Source of the DNA: an uncultured Lachnospiraceae bacterium
GTDB lineage: Bacteria > Bacillota > Clostridia > Lachnospirales > Lachnospiraceae
Assembly: GCA_947630085.1 (NCBI GenBank)
Contig: CANRGP010000002.1
Location: 1 to 58,346 of the forward strand
DNA length: 58,346 nucleotides
Reading direction: 5' to 3'
Shown: positions 33,600 through 43,147 of the stretch, piece by piece
Position numbering within the stretch: the stretch's first letter is position 1
Layout of the letters: every line of letters begins with the position of its first letter
Position numbers and translations under genes: made by a program
The notes under the pieces: model-generated
What the model was told of the DNA's origin: nothing
The model's database searches: none
The model's input: the letters and a program-made list of their open reading frames with translations, nothing else

Positions 33600-34001
33600 T
33601 CAATCGGATTCTTCCTCTTTTTTCAGACAATCTCCGCACGTTCCGTAGAAATAGGTGGTGTGGCTGTCGATCCGTCCGCCGCAGCAATCCTGGGCCCGGG
33701 CGTCGATCAGAGGGTCCGTCTCCATGGGAAGATCATACACCGCGCCGCACACGCCGCAAACGAAGTGATAGTGAGGATGTGTGTCCGCGTCAAAACGCTC
33801 CGGCCCGCTCCCGCAGCTTAAACGTCGGATCTCCCCCCTGTCGGCCAGGAGGTTCAGGTTCCGGTATACGGTTCCCAGGCTTATATTGGGAAACTCCCTG
33901 CGGATACTGGTGTAAATGGCGTCGGCGGTGGGATGATCGTGACGGTTCATCAGGCAGTTCATAATGGAATCTCTCTGACGGCTGTGTTTTAACGTCTTCA
34001 T
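33600..34001 (-). CDS. perR: Fur family transcriptional repressor (PerR-like)
   Basis: ISLGTVYRNLNLLADRGEI; HPHYHFVCGVCGAVYD. Confidence 0.85.
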   Translation of the reverse strand: MKTLKHSRQRDSIMNCLMNRHDHPTADAIYTSIRREFPNISLGTVYRNLNLLADRGEIRRLSCGSGPERFDADTHPHYHFVCGVCGAVYDLPMETDPLIDARAQDCCGGRIDSHTTYFYGTCGDCLKKEEESD

Positions 34002-34072
34002 GCAGCTTCCTTTCTCCGAGAACACACAATAACGATAACTATTATTGATTATATAGAAGAAACTGCCGGTTG

Positions 34073-35029
34073 TCAAGAGACGCGGCCGCGGTTCAGCTGC
34101 TCCTTTGCGATCCGGATAAATTCCCTGGTGGCCTGGGACATATAATGCCCCTGATGATATCCGATACCGAGCGTTCCCCTCGCTTTGGGATTATCCAGGT
34201 GGTAAAAGCTGACGCCCGATTTGTTTTCCGAATGTGACAAAAGCATTTCGTTCCCCGACATGAACATTTTGGGATAGAAGGTCGCTCCCATACCTTTTAG
34301 GGAGAGGGCGAGGGCCGTCTCGATATTCTCCGTTTCAAGAGCGATGATCGGGGTGATCTGGGCATCGGCAAACATTTCGTCGGCGAGCGTCCGCACACGG
34401 TTTCCTTTGTTGATGAGAAGGAACGGACAGTCCCGCAGAAGGGACAGGTCGGCGGACTGTTTCAGATGCGCCTGGATCTGCTCGGAATTATCGGGATAAA
34501 GCTTTTCCAGCAGACTGTCCGGTACGATCAGCAGGATCTCTTCGGCGCATATGGGGACCGTCTCGATGTTGTCCACCCGGAAAGGAAGCATTCCGATCAC
34601 CAGATCCACGTCCCCGTGAAGCAGACCGGCATCAAGCTCGGTGGAATTGCCCTCCTTCATATGCAGTTCGATGTTGGGAAACCGCTGCTTATAAATAGGA
34701 AGGATCTCCGGAAGGATATTCCGTCCCCTGGTGTGGGACATACCGATGGTGAGGCGTCCCTTGGAAAAGTCCTTAATGTCTTCGATCTCCCGGTACATCT
34801 CATCTCTGAGCCGAAGGATCTCTCTCGCCTGTTTGGCCAGGATGGTGCCGCCGTAGGTAAGCGTCAGCGGGGAGGTGCGGTTAAAGAGCGCGAGGTCGAA
34901 TTCACGCTCCAGATTGGAGATGTGGCTGCTCAGGGACTGCTGGGAGATATTCAGCCGGCGGGCGGCTCTCGTAAAGCTGCATTCTTCCGCGGCTACGAGA
35001 AAATATTCCAGGTTCAGAAAGTTGATCAT
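34073..35029 (-). CDS. LysR family transcriptional regulator
   Basis: N-terminal HTH LEYFLVAAEECSFTRAARRLNISQQSLSSHISNLE. Confidence 0.93.
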   Translation of the reverse strand: MINFLNLEYFLVAAEECSFTRAARRLNISQQSLSSHISNLEREFDLALFNRTSPLTLTYGGTILAKQAREILRLRDEMYREIEDIKDFSKGRLTIGMSHTRGRNILPEILPIYKQRFPNIELHMKEGNSTELDAGLLHGDVDLVIGMLPFRVDNIETVPICAEEILLIVPDSLLEKLYPDNSEQIQAHLKQSADLSLLRDCPFLLINKGNRVRTLADEMFADAQITPIIALETENIETALALSLKGMGATFYPKMFMSGNEMLLSHSENKSGVSFYHLDNPKARGTLGIGYHQGHYMSQATREFIRIAKEQLNRGRVS

Positions 35030-35038
35030 ACCGGCCTC

Positions 35039-35782
35039 CTAGAATCCCGCCTCATGGACCAGGTTCCCGTTAAGCGACGGGATATACTCCGCGAGCTTCT
35101 CAAGGGAGGTATTGACGATCAGCTCTTCCGGGAAATGCAGTTCCTCCAGAAGCTTCTGCGCCTCCGCGTGGTTCCCCACATCGGCGGCGACATGGGCGTC
35201 GCTCCCCATAATGACCGGGGTATGGTAATGGACGCAGCGCTCCAGGAGGGAGCAGTAGTTTTCGCGGGCGCCCTTCCGGGAGGAACGGGGATTGAGAGAG
35301 GAATTGTTGACCTCCAGAAGGACATGATGTTCCTTTGCGGCCGCGGCTACGGTGTCGTGGTCGATGGGAAAACGGTCGTCGTCCGGATGGCCGATGATCT
35401 TTACATACGGGTTCTTCATTGCCCCCACCATGGCGGAGGTGTTGCCGGTTACGGAAGCACGGGGATAACAGGGGACATGGATGCTGGCGATCGCATAATC
35501 CATTTTCCGCAAATAGTAGGGAGTGAGGTCCACATGGCCCTCGCAGTCAAGGATATTCAGCTCGCAGCCCATGAGGACCCGCACGCCATAGAGATGCGAA
35601 GGGATCACCTTGAAATTGATAAAATACAGCTCATGGGGAGCTCCGCCCATACGCGGCCCGTGCTCCGTACAGCCGAAGAGGGTCAGCTTTTTCTCGGAAG
35701 CGGCCTGCGCCATCTCATACAGAGTATTGTAGGCGTGTCCGCTGGCGATGGTATGCGTGTGCAAATCCATGATGTCTTTCAT
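35039..35782 (-). CDS. PHP domain phosphoesterase (YcdX-like)
   Basis: MDLHTHTIASGHAYNTLYEM; TEHGPRMGGAPH. Confidence 0.9.
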   Translation of the reverse strand: MKDIMDLHTHTIASGHAYNTLYEMAQAASEKKLTLFGCTEHGPRMGGAPHELYFINFKVIPSHLYGVRVLMGCELNILDCEGHVDLTPYYLRKMDYAIASIHVPCYPRASVTGNTSAMVGAMKNPYVKIIGHPDDDRFPIDHDTVAAAAKEHHVLLEVNNSSLNPRSSRKGARENYCSLLERCVHYHTPVIMGSDAHVAADVGNHAEAQKLLEELHFPEELIVNTSLEKLAEYIPSLNGNLVHEAGF

Positions 35783-36002
35783 AAATCCTTCCTTCTTTCT
35801 GAAGATTAAGGCCCGAAGAGGCCCGATCCTGCCCTCCGGGAGAGCGGGAAATGCCCTTTTTTCAAATATAGCATATTTTTTCTTAGAAAACTATAAAAAA
35901 AGTAAGGTAGAAATTCAAATTTTATAGTATAATAGATTTATACGCCGTTCCCGCAACAGGCGGGACGTGCACAATGCAAATATGCAGATGGAGGAACGCA
36001 AC

Positions 36003-36938
36003 ATGAGTGAAGAGATTTTGAAGGAGCAAAAGGAAAACCTTGAGGCAGCGGAGCCCGCGGCGGAGACGGCAGAGCCCGCAGCGGAGGCAGCGGAGCCCGC
36101 AGCAGAGGCAGCGGAGCCCGCGGCGGAGGCAGCGGAGCCCGCAGCGGAGGCAGCGGAACCCGCGGCGGAGACGGCGGAACCCACCGAGTCCATGGAGGAT
36201 ATGACGGAGGAGCTGGAAAAATCCTACAAGGAATTCGACAAGAAGAACACCCGTGCTTTTGTGGCGGAGGATTCTCCCAATGCGGAGCGCTGGGAGGAGC
36301 TGCGCCAGATGATGGAAGACAAGACCGTGGTGAGCGTAAAGATCAAGGAGATCGTCAAGGGCGGAGCCATTGCGTTTGTCGATGAGACAAAAGCGTTCAT
36401 TCCGGCGTCTCAGATCTCTCTCAGCTACGTGGAGAAGCTGGAGGAGTGGGTCGGCCGCCGCATCGATACCTACATTATTACTGTGGATCCGGAGAAGAAG
36501 CGCCTGGTGCTTTCCGCCCGTGAGCTGTTAAAAGAGCGCAGGGAAGCGGAGCGCAAGGAGAAGCTGGCTGCGTTCAAGGTCGGAGATATTGTAGAGGGCG
36601 TTGTGGAGAGCATCAAGGATTACGGCGCTTTTGTCAAGCTGGACGAGGGCGTCAGCGGACTTCTCCACGTATCGCAGATCAGCCGCCAGAGGATCAAACA
36701 TCCGGGTGTCGTTTTGAAGGAAGGCCAGTCCGTAAAGGCCAAGATCCGTGACGTAGCGGACGGCAAGATCAGCCTGAGCATGAAGGCGCTGGAGGAAGAC
36801 GACGAGAGACCTTCCCGCGACAGCCGCCCGTCCCGTGAGCCGAGAGAGCCGCGGGAAGAGAAGAGCGATTTCCACTACAAGAATTCTTCCGCACTTACCA
36901 CGGGGCTCGGAGAGTTGCTTAAGGGAATCAAACTCTGA
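36003..36938 (+). CDS. S1 RNA-binding domain protein with EPAAEA repeat N-terminus
   Basis: Two S1 motifs (GAIAFVDETKAFIPASQIS; GVVESIKDYGAFVKLDEGVSGLLHVSQIS); 21-bp Ala/Glu/Pro repeats. Confidence 0.9.
   Translation: MSEEILKEQKENLEAAEPAAETAEPAAEAAEPAAEAAEPAAEAAEPAAEAAEPAAETAEPTESMEDMTEELEKSYKEFDKKNTRAFVAEDSPNAERWEELRQMMEDKTVVSVKIKEIVKGGAIAFVDETKAFIPASQISLSYVEKLEEWVGRRIDTYIITVDPEKKRLVLSARELLKERREAERKEKLAAFKVGDIVEGVVESIKDYGAFVKLDEGVSGLLHVSQISRQRIKHPGVVLKEGQSVKAKIRDVADGKISLSMKALEEDDERPSRDSRPSREPREPREEKSDFHYKNSSALTTGLGELLKGIKL
36045..36183 (+). repeat. 21-bp tandem repeat (AEPAAEA)n inside S1-domain gene
   Basis: gcggagcccgcagcggaggca units, about 6-7 copies. Confidence 0.9.
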
Positions 36939-36975
36939 ACCGGTATCGGAGATTTCATAAGAAGGAGGGGTACGT

Positions 36976-37650
36976 ATGACCTATATCCCCAAAACCTATG
37001 ACCAGATCGACCAGTGGAATTCCCTCATGTTCATTTACAGCTCTGCCCTGAAGCAGATGAATGTAAAGATTGAAGTGCTTAACAGCGAGTTTGTGCACAT
37101 ATACAGCTATAATCCCATCGAGCACGTCAAATCCAGGCTCAAGACGCCGGAAAGCATCGTCAAGAAGCTGAAGCGGATGAATTATGAAGTGAATACCGCA
37201 AATATGACGGAAAAGCTGAACGACGTAGCGGGAGTCCGGATCATCTGCTCGTTTACATCGGACATTTATCAGATCGCGGAGATGATAACCCGGCAGGCTG
37301 ACATCACGGTCCTGTATGTGAAGGATTATATCAAGAACCCTAAGCCCAACGGTTATAAGAGCTACCATATGGTAGTGACGATTCCGGTATATCTGACCGA
37401 GGGCCCGGTGGAGACGAAGGTGGAGATCCAGATCCGCACGGTGGCTATGGATTTCTGGGCCAGTCTTGAACATAAGATGTATTATAAGCTGGGCGGAAAC
37501 GCTCCGGTGAATCTGCAGCAGGAGCTGAAAGCCTGCGCCGATGTGGTGGATATGCTGGATGCGAAGATGTATTCCCTGAACGAGGCGATCCTGAAATGGA
37601 ACGCCGAGGAGGAGAAGCGGATGGCCCTGGAGGAGGCTTCCGGTTCGTGA
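36976..37650 (+). CDS. Small alarmone synthetase (RelQ/YjbM-like GTP pyrophosphokinase)
   Basis: ISRL-type synthetase core: VAGVRIICSF, PNGYKSYHMVV, KVEIQIRTVAMDFWASLEHKMYYK. Confidence 0.93.
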   Translation: MTYIPKTYDQIDQWNSLMFIYSSALKQMNVKIEVLNSEFVHIYSYNPIEHVKSRLKTPESIVKKLKRMNYEVNTANMTEKLNDVAGVRIICSFTSDIYQIAEMITRQADITVLYVKDYIKNPKPNGYKSYHMVVTIPVYLTEGPVETKVEIQIRTVAMDFWASLEHKMYYKLGGNAPVNLQQELKACADVVDMLDAKMYSLNEAILKWNAEEEKRMALEEASGS

Positions 37651-37702
37651 AACATATGGGTATCTCCATCGAGACGCCAGTCGAGATGGTATCTTGAATG
37701 TG

Positions 37703-37739
37703 TCCTGCGGTTTTCCCGGGAAAGCCGCAGGATCTTTTT
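37703..37739 (+). terminator. Rho-independent terminator after SAS gene
   Basis: TCCTGCGGTTTTCCC-GG... /GGGAAAGCCGCAGGA 15-bp stem then TCTTTTTC. Confidence 0.8.
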
Positions 37740-37814
37740 CTCCGAAAAAAGAAAATGCGCCCTTTGCCCCGGCGCGGGGCCGTATACGGGGGCGGGAACA
37801 AGGAGGAACGGAAT

Positions 37815-38270
37815 ATGAAAGTCGTGCTTCAGCGGGTGACGTCTGCCCAGGTTCTGGTGGACGGCAGGAGCGTGGGTAAGATCGGAAAAGGATTTCTTCT
37901 GCTGATCGGAGCCTCCGACGGGGATACGGAAGAGACTGCCGGGAGAATGGCGGACAAGATCTGCCGCCTGCGCATTTTCGCCGACGCGGACGGCAAGACC
38001 AATCTTTCGCTTGCCGACGTGGGCGGAGAGATCCTGGCGGTCAGCCAGTTCACGCTGTATGCGGACTGCCGCAAGGGGAACCGCCCGGGGTTTACCGGGG
38101 CCGGGGCTCCCGATCATGCCAGGGAGATCTATAAGAAGATGGTTCAGCGCTGCCGATCCCATGTGGACAATGTGCAGGAGGGTATTTTCGGAGCGGATAT
38201 GGAAGTGCGCTTGGTCAACGACGGGCCGTTTACCCTGATTCTGGACAGCACGGAGCTGGGGATAGCCTGA
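37815..38270 (+). CDS. dtd: D-aminoacyl-tRNA deacylase
   Basis: [51 protein letters not shown]. Confidence 0.95.
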   Translation: MKVVLQRVTSAQVLVDGRSVGKIGKGFLLLIGASDGDTEETAGRMADKICRLRIFADADGKTNLSLADVGGEILAVSQFTLYADCRKGNRPGFTGAGAPDHAREIYKKMVQRCRSHVDNVQEGIFGADMEVRLVNDGPFTLILDSTELGIA

Positions 38271-38407
38271 ACGCCGGCCGGATAATGAAATTTTTGTGAA
38301 TTTGGCGGAAAGCCTTTTATTTGGGGAACGAGTATGATATACTTGATTTTGTAGTATGTCCGGGTCCAGCCCGGATAACAAATATAAGTTCAGAAAAGGA
38401 TAGGATT

Positions 38408-39421
38408 ATGAAAAAACTGATAAGCTTTTGTACATTGGGCCTGCTGACGGCGGCCGTGCTTGCGGGATGTTCGCAGCAGAAGACAGAGACGGAGACGGGG
38501 GAATCCCCCGTGGTTTTAGGAGAGTATAAGGGGATTACATATACGCCGCTGTCAACGGAGGTCACCGACGAGCAGCTGGACATCGAGATCAAGAATTTTA
38601 TGTCGGATTACGTGGATCCGACCCCCGTGGACCGGCCCGCGGAGCTGGGAGACACGGTCAACATCGATTATGTGGGCCTTCTGGACGGCGTGGCGTTTGA
38701 TGGAGGAACTGCGGAGGCATATGATCTGCAGCTGGGATCCGGAACGTTCATTCCCGGTTTTGAAGACGGCCTTGTAGGAGTGTCAAAGGGCGACGAGCGG
38801 GATCTGAACCTGACGTTTCCTGAGGATTACGGCTCCGCCGACCTCGCGGGACAGAGCGTGGTCTTCCAGGTGAAGGTCAACGACGTCCTGGGCTTCCCGG
38901 AGCTGGACGAGGACTTTGTCACCAGCTATACGGACTTTACTACGGTGGATGAGTTCGTGCAGTCCACAAGGGATTCGCTCGTAGAGGCGGCCGAGTCCCG
39001 CGCGCAGTCTCAGGCGCAGTATGACGTCTTCCAGAAGGTGATGGAGAACTGCAAGATCAACGTTTCTGATGAAGATATCCAGAAATATTATGACGAGATT
39101 TATTCGGCTTATGAGAATATGGCTACCGGATACGGCCTGGATCTGGAGACGCTTGTAGGATATATGGGCATGGATCTTGAAACCTTCCAGGGAGAGCTGA
39201 GAGCCAGTGCGGATACGGCTGTCCAGCAGCTGGCCGTGATCAAGGCCATTGCTGAGAAAGAAGGGATCACGGTGGAGCAGGCGGATCTGGAGAAGCTCGC
39301 CGAGGAATATGGCTATGATTCCGTGGAAGCGCTTACGGAGGATGCGGGAGACGATGCGGAATCTACGGTCCTGGCCGACAAGGTCATGGCGTTTCTGGTA
39401 GAGAACGCCGTGGCGGAGTAA
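38408..39421 (+). CDS. FKBP-type PPIase / trigger factor-like lipoprotein
   Basis: Lipobox LAGCS; GDTVNIDYVGLLDGVAFDGGTAEAYDLQLGSGTFIPGFEDGLVG plus trigger factor C-like helical region. Confidence 0.88.
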   Translation: MKKLISFCTLGLLTAAVLAGCSQQKTETETGESPVVLGEYKGITYTPLSTEVTDEQLDIEIKNFMSDYVDPTPVDRPAELGDTVNIDYVGLLDGVAFDGGTAEAYDLQLGSGTFIPGFEDGLVGVSKGDERDLNLTFPEDYGSADLAGQSVVFQVKVNDVLGFPELDEDFVTSYTDFTTVDEFVQSTRDSLVEAAESRAQSQAQYDVFQKVMENCKINVSDEDIQKYYDEIYSAYENMATGYGLDLETLVGYMGMDLETFQGELRASADTAVQQLAVIKAIAEKEGITVEQADLEKLAEEYGYDSVEALTEDAGDDAESTVLADKVMAFLVENAVAE

Positions 39422-39447
39422 GAGGCCGCGTATACGGTGTACGGCAC

Positions 39448-39472
39448 AAGAGCCCAGATGCTGGGCTCTTTT
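39448..39472 (+). terminator. Rho-independent terminator
   Basis: AAGAGCCCAG-ATG-CTGGGCTCTTTT. Confidence 0.75.
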
Positions 39473-39510
39473 GGCCTTGTGGAGAAAAAGGAAAACGAAG
39501 GAGAAAGCTT

Positions 39511-40275
39511 ATGCACCGTTCCGCTTTTTTCCGTGGTATGCGGGAAGGGATCCCGGTCGCGCTGGGATATTTTGTCGTTTCCATCACGATCGGGATAGCC
39601 GCGCGCGCTGCCCGGCTGACGCCGGTCCAGGCCACAGTCATGTCCCTTACCAATCTGACCAGCGCCGGCCAGTTCGCCTCCTTTAGCATCATTGCGGCCG
39701 GGGCGCCTTATCTGGAGCTTCTGATCTCTCAGGCCGTGATCAATCTGAGGTACTGCCTGATGTCCTGCGCGCTTTCGCAGAAGGTGGACCAGAAGATGCC
39801 GTTTTATCACCGCCTGATCATGGCTTTCGGCATTACCGATGAAATATTCGGTCTTTCCATCGGCCAGAAGGGAAAGCTGGATCCCTGGTACACATACGGT
39901 GTAATGGCCGTAGCTGTTCCGGGATGGACTCTCGGGACGCTGGCGGGGATCCTTTCCACGGGGGTGATGCCGCCGGCCCTTATCAACGCGATGAATATGG
40001 CGCTGTACGGGATGTTTATCGCGATCTTCATGCCCGCGGCCCGCGACAATAAGATCCTGCTTCCGATCATTTTCGCTTCGATGGCGCTGAGCGCGGCATT
40101 TCAGCTGCTTCCGTGCTTCGGATTCATTTCGTCCGGTATGAAGATCATCATATTGACCTTGGTGATCTCCTTTGCGGCGGCCGTCCTGTTCCCGGTCTCC
40201 GGGGAAGAGCAGGAGACCGGAGAGACGGATATGGCGGCGGAAACGGCGGATGCGAAGGAGGCGCGGAAGACATGA
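39511..40275 (+). CDS. azlC: AzlC family branched-chain amino acid exporter subunit
   Basis: FRGMREGIPVALGYFVVSITIGIAAR; LTNLTSAGQFASFSII. Confidence 0.92.
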   Translation: MHRSAFFRGMREGIPVALGYFVVSITIGIAARAARLTPVQATVMSLTNLTSAGQFASFSIIAAGAPYLELLISQAVINLRYCLMSCALSQKVDQKMPFYHRLIMAFGITDEIFGLSIGQKGKLDPWYTYGVMAVAVPGWTLGTLAGILSTGVMPPALINAMNMALYGMFIAIFMPAARDNKILLPIIFASMALSAAFQLLPCFGFISSGMKIIILTLVISFAAAVLFPVSGEEQETGETDMAAETADAKEARKT

Positions 40276-40580
40276 GAAATTACATATATATTATTGTAAT
40301 GGCGGTAACAACGTATCTGATCCGGGTGATCCCTTTGACGCTTCTGCGGCGGGAGATCACCAACCGGACGTTCCGATCGTTTCTTACCTATGTCCCGTAC
40401 GTGACGCTGGCCGTCATGACTTTCCCGGCCATACTCAGCATCACGGATCAGATGTGGATCGCCTGGGTGGGATTTGCGGCGGCGATGATTCTCGCGTACA
40501 ACAGGGTGAGCCTTTTTGTGGTTTCACTGGGCTGCTGCGCGCTGGTTTTTCTGCTGCAGACGGCGGCCGGGGGGCTTTGA
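40272..40580 (+). CDS. azlD: AzlD domain protein
   Basis: 102 aa, YLIRVIPLTLLRREITNRTFRSFLTYVPYVTLAVMTFPAIL, ATGA overlap with azlC. Confidence 0.9.
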   Translation: MRNYIYIIVMAVTTYLIRVIPLTLLRREITNRTFRSFLTYVPYVTLAVMTFPAILSITDQMWIAWVGFAAAMILAYNRVSLFVVSLGCCALVFLLQTAAGGL

Positions 40581-40635
40581 GGCTTTTGCCCGGCCGGAAA
40601 AATGACCGGCTTCGCGGCACACGGGAGGAGAGCGT

Positions 40636-40893
40636 ATGAAAACAAGAGTCGCGGTGATGAGCATCATTGTCAAAAACGGCGAGACGGTGGATAAGCTGAA
40701 TACCATTCTGCATGACTACGGCGATTATATCATCGGCCGCATGGGGATCCCCTACCGGCAGAGGCACATTAATATCATAAGCATCGCCGTTGATGCGCCG
40801 CAGGATACGATCGCCGCGCTTGCCGGAAAGATCGGCAGGCTGGATGGAATCAGCGTAAAGACTGCGTATTCTGAGATAGAGGGCGGCGACTGA
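40636..40893 (+). CDS. TM1266 family iron-only hydrogenase system putative regulator
   Basis: RVAVMSIIVKNGETVDKLNTILHDYGDYIIGRMGIPYRQRHINIISIAVDAPQDTI. Confidence 0.85.
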   Translation: MKTRVAVMSIIVKNGETVDKLNTILHDYGDYIIGRMGIPYRQRHINIISIAVDAPQDTIAALAGKIGRLDGISVKTAYSEIEGGD

Positions 40894-40918
40894 GGCCGGG
40901 ATGAGAGGAGGATTTATT

Positions 40919-42076
40919 ATGAAATGCAGAAAGTGCGGATTTGAGATACAGGATGGAGGAAGCTTCTGTCCCCGGTGCGGAACCAGGGTAACGGAGGTCT
41001 GCCCCCGGTGCGGATGCGAACTTCAGGAGGGACAGAGGTTCTGCCCCCGGTGCGGGGCCGAAACGCCTGAGGCGGGGCGGCAGATGTACAATGAACCGTT
41101 CAGGCAGGCGCCTTCCGGCGTACCGGCCGGTCCGGGCAGCCCGATGCCGGGGCGTCCGCAGAAGCCGAAGAAAAAAACAGGCATTGTTATTTTGGTCGGC
41201 GTGCTGGCGGCGGCACTGCTGATCGCGGTTATCTACATTGTCGTAACCCATATCGGACAGGAGAGAAGCCCGGTTCAGGAGACGCGGGAAACAGAGCGTG
41301 AGGAGAGACAGACGGCAGACCGGCGGCGGGAAGATACACTCCGGTCCGACGCGGGGGAGCGGGATGAGGAGAACGACAGGCCGGAAGACGGGAACGGGAT
41401 ATGGGGACTGTTTTCCGAGAGATCGGACAGCGGCACCGCTACGACCGCTGCGAGCGAGAATATGACTACGGCCGCTGCTGCGAGCGAGGCTCCGACTACG
41501 GCCGCTGCGAGCGAGACTGCGACCGCCGCCCTGCAGCTTCCGGTTTATCAGGAGTCCGGCGAAGCGCAGACAGCCGCATATGAAACCACGGCCGCCGCTT
41601 ACGGCGCCGAAGAGTCCGCCGGGTATCCCGGGGCGTATGATTATTATGACGACTATCAGAACAATATCACATATATGTACGTGGTAGACTGCAAGGAGTC
41701 TATCTCTCTGCGGGAGTCACCGTCTACGAGCGCCAGGGTGCTGACGCAGATTCCGCTGTACGGGATGGTCGAGTTTGTAGACGAGGCCGATAACGGGTTT
41801 TATATGGTCTGGTACAACGGACAGCTGGGATATGCTCTTGCATCGTATCTGGACATTTACGAGCCGCAGGTGTATACGGGGATAACCTATACCGTGGTAA
41901 ACTGCAACGAGAGCATTACCCTGAGGACCAGTCCCTACACAAGCGCGGAGGAGATCTGCCAGATCCCCCTGGGAGCTGTCGTCAACTATATCCAGACGGC
42001 CGGAAACGGATTTTATCTGGTGAATTATAACGGCCGGAACGGTTATGCCCTTGCCTCTTACCTGAAGCAGCAATAA
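40919..42076 (+). CDS. Double zinc-ribbon, TM, C-terminal SH3-like domain protein
   Basis: CRKCGFEIQDGGSFCPRCG / CPRCGCELQEGQRFCPRCG; TM; two SH3_3-like SISLRESPSTSARVLTQIPLYG / SITLRTSPYTSAEEICQIPLG repeats. Confidence 0.85.
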   Translation: MKCRKCGFEIQDGGSFCPRCGTRVTEVCPRCGCELQEGQRFCPRCGAETPEAGRQMYNEPFRQAPSGVPAGPGSPMPGRPQKPKKKTGIVILVGVLAAALLIAVIYIVVTHIGQERSPVQETRETEREERQTADRRREDTLRSDAGERDEENDRPEDGNGIWGLFSERSDSGTATTAASENMTTAAAASEAPTTAAASETATAALQLPVYQESGEAQTAAYETTAAAYGAEESAGYPGAYDYYDDYQNNITYMYVVDCKESISLRESPSTSARVLTQIPLYGMVEFVDEADNGFYMVWYNGQLGYALASYLDIYEPQVYTGITYTVVNCNESITLRTSPYTSAEEICQIPLGAVVNYIQTAGNGFYLVNYNGRNGYALASYLKQQ

Positions 42077-42200
42077 GATCGGAAAACGGATACAAAAAAC
42101 ACCCTTTTCTTCTTGTTCTCCAGAGGAAGAGGCGCTGAATTTAACAGATGGATTTATTGCTGAAGAGCGGCGGGAGGAGGCTCATGACGACCCGACTCTG

Positions 42201-42662
42201 GTGTCTCGCAGACTCACAGATCTGGAGCAGCGTTCCGGACTGCTGACGATCAGCCGGGCACAGTCCGCGGCGTCTCTTGTCATCCTGCAGATGCTGAGAG
42301 AGGGAGACACGGTAGCCGATGTCTTTTCCGATCAGGCCGACAGACGGCGCATCGCGGCAGGCGAGCGGGTCAACGAGCGTGTGCAGCTGGTGGACAGCCT
42401 GAGAGATCTGGTGAAAAATGACGCGGCCCGGCAGACCCGTCCCCAGGACGCCCGCACAGCCCTGGATACCGCCCGCCTGCCCCAGGATATCCAGAAAATG
42501 ACCGATCAGTTCCTGCAGACCAGCCAGAAGGTAAAGGTGGGCCTCAAGGGCATCGCTGAGCCTTCGACCCGCACCTCCAGACGGCCGGCCGGAAATACGC
42601 AGGCGGTTGTGCAGAATCAGCGGACAAACCAAAGGGGCGGCGCGGCGATGGCGAACCACTGA
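42201..42662 (+). pseudogene. N-terminally truncated helical ORF (possible mobile-element remnant)
   Basis: Open frame continues upstream (PEEEALNLTDGFIAEERREEAHDDPTLV) without an evident start codon or SD. Confidence 0.4.
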
Positions 42663-42737
42663 AAGGAAATTGACGGAACCGAAGGAGATATCAAGGCACC
42701 GGCTGCAGGAATTCATTTACACGATATGAATTAGGAT

Positions 42738-42768
42738 GTCATAACCGGCCCCTCTCCCCTCATAGAAT
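42738..42768 (+). promoter_or_regulatory. Sigma-E-like (sporulation) promoter upstream of spoIIID
   Basis: GTCATAA-N16-CATAGAAT. Confidence 0.5.
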
Positions 42769-42793
42769 GTAAAAAACATTCTCGGGGGACACC

Positions 42794-43069
42794 TTGAAGG
42801 ATTATATCGAAGAGCGTGCGGTGGACATCGCCAATTACATCATAAACCATAATGCGACGGTGCGTCAGACGGCGAAAAAATTCGGGATCAGCAAGTCCAC
42901 GGTACATAAGGACGTGACGGAGCGCCTTGAGCACATTAACCCCTCGCTGGCGGCCCGTGCCCGTATCGTGCTGGACGTAAATAAGTCCGAGCGCCATATC
43001 CGCGGCGGGCTGGCGACGAGAGAAAAGTACCAGCATCGCCTTCAGATGTGCAGCAAGGAAGACGAATAG
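42794..43069 (+). CDS. spoIIID: Sporulation transcriptional regulator SpoIIID (TTG start)
   Basis: DYIEERAVDIANYIINHNATVRQTAKKFGISKSTVHKDVTERL. Confidence 0.93.
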   Translation: MKDYIEERAVDIANYIINHNATVRQTAKKFGISKSTVHKDVTERLEHINPSLAARARIVLDVNKSERHIRGGLATREKYQHRLQMCSKEDE

Positions 43070-43147
43070 GATGCCGGACGGCGGCAGGAACGTGATCTGC
43101 GGACATGATCCTGCCGCCGCTTTTTTTCAGGCGGACCGCCCGGATGG

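Noticed and set aside
37655-37695. Inverted repeat GGTATCTCCATCGAG...TCGAGATGGTATC
   Set aside because: On inspection the halves are not reverse complements; only the following terminator stem is real
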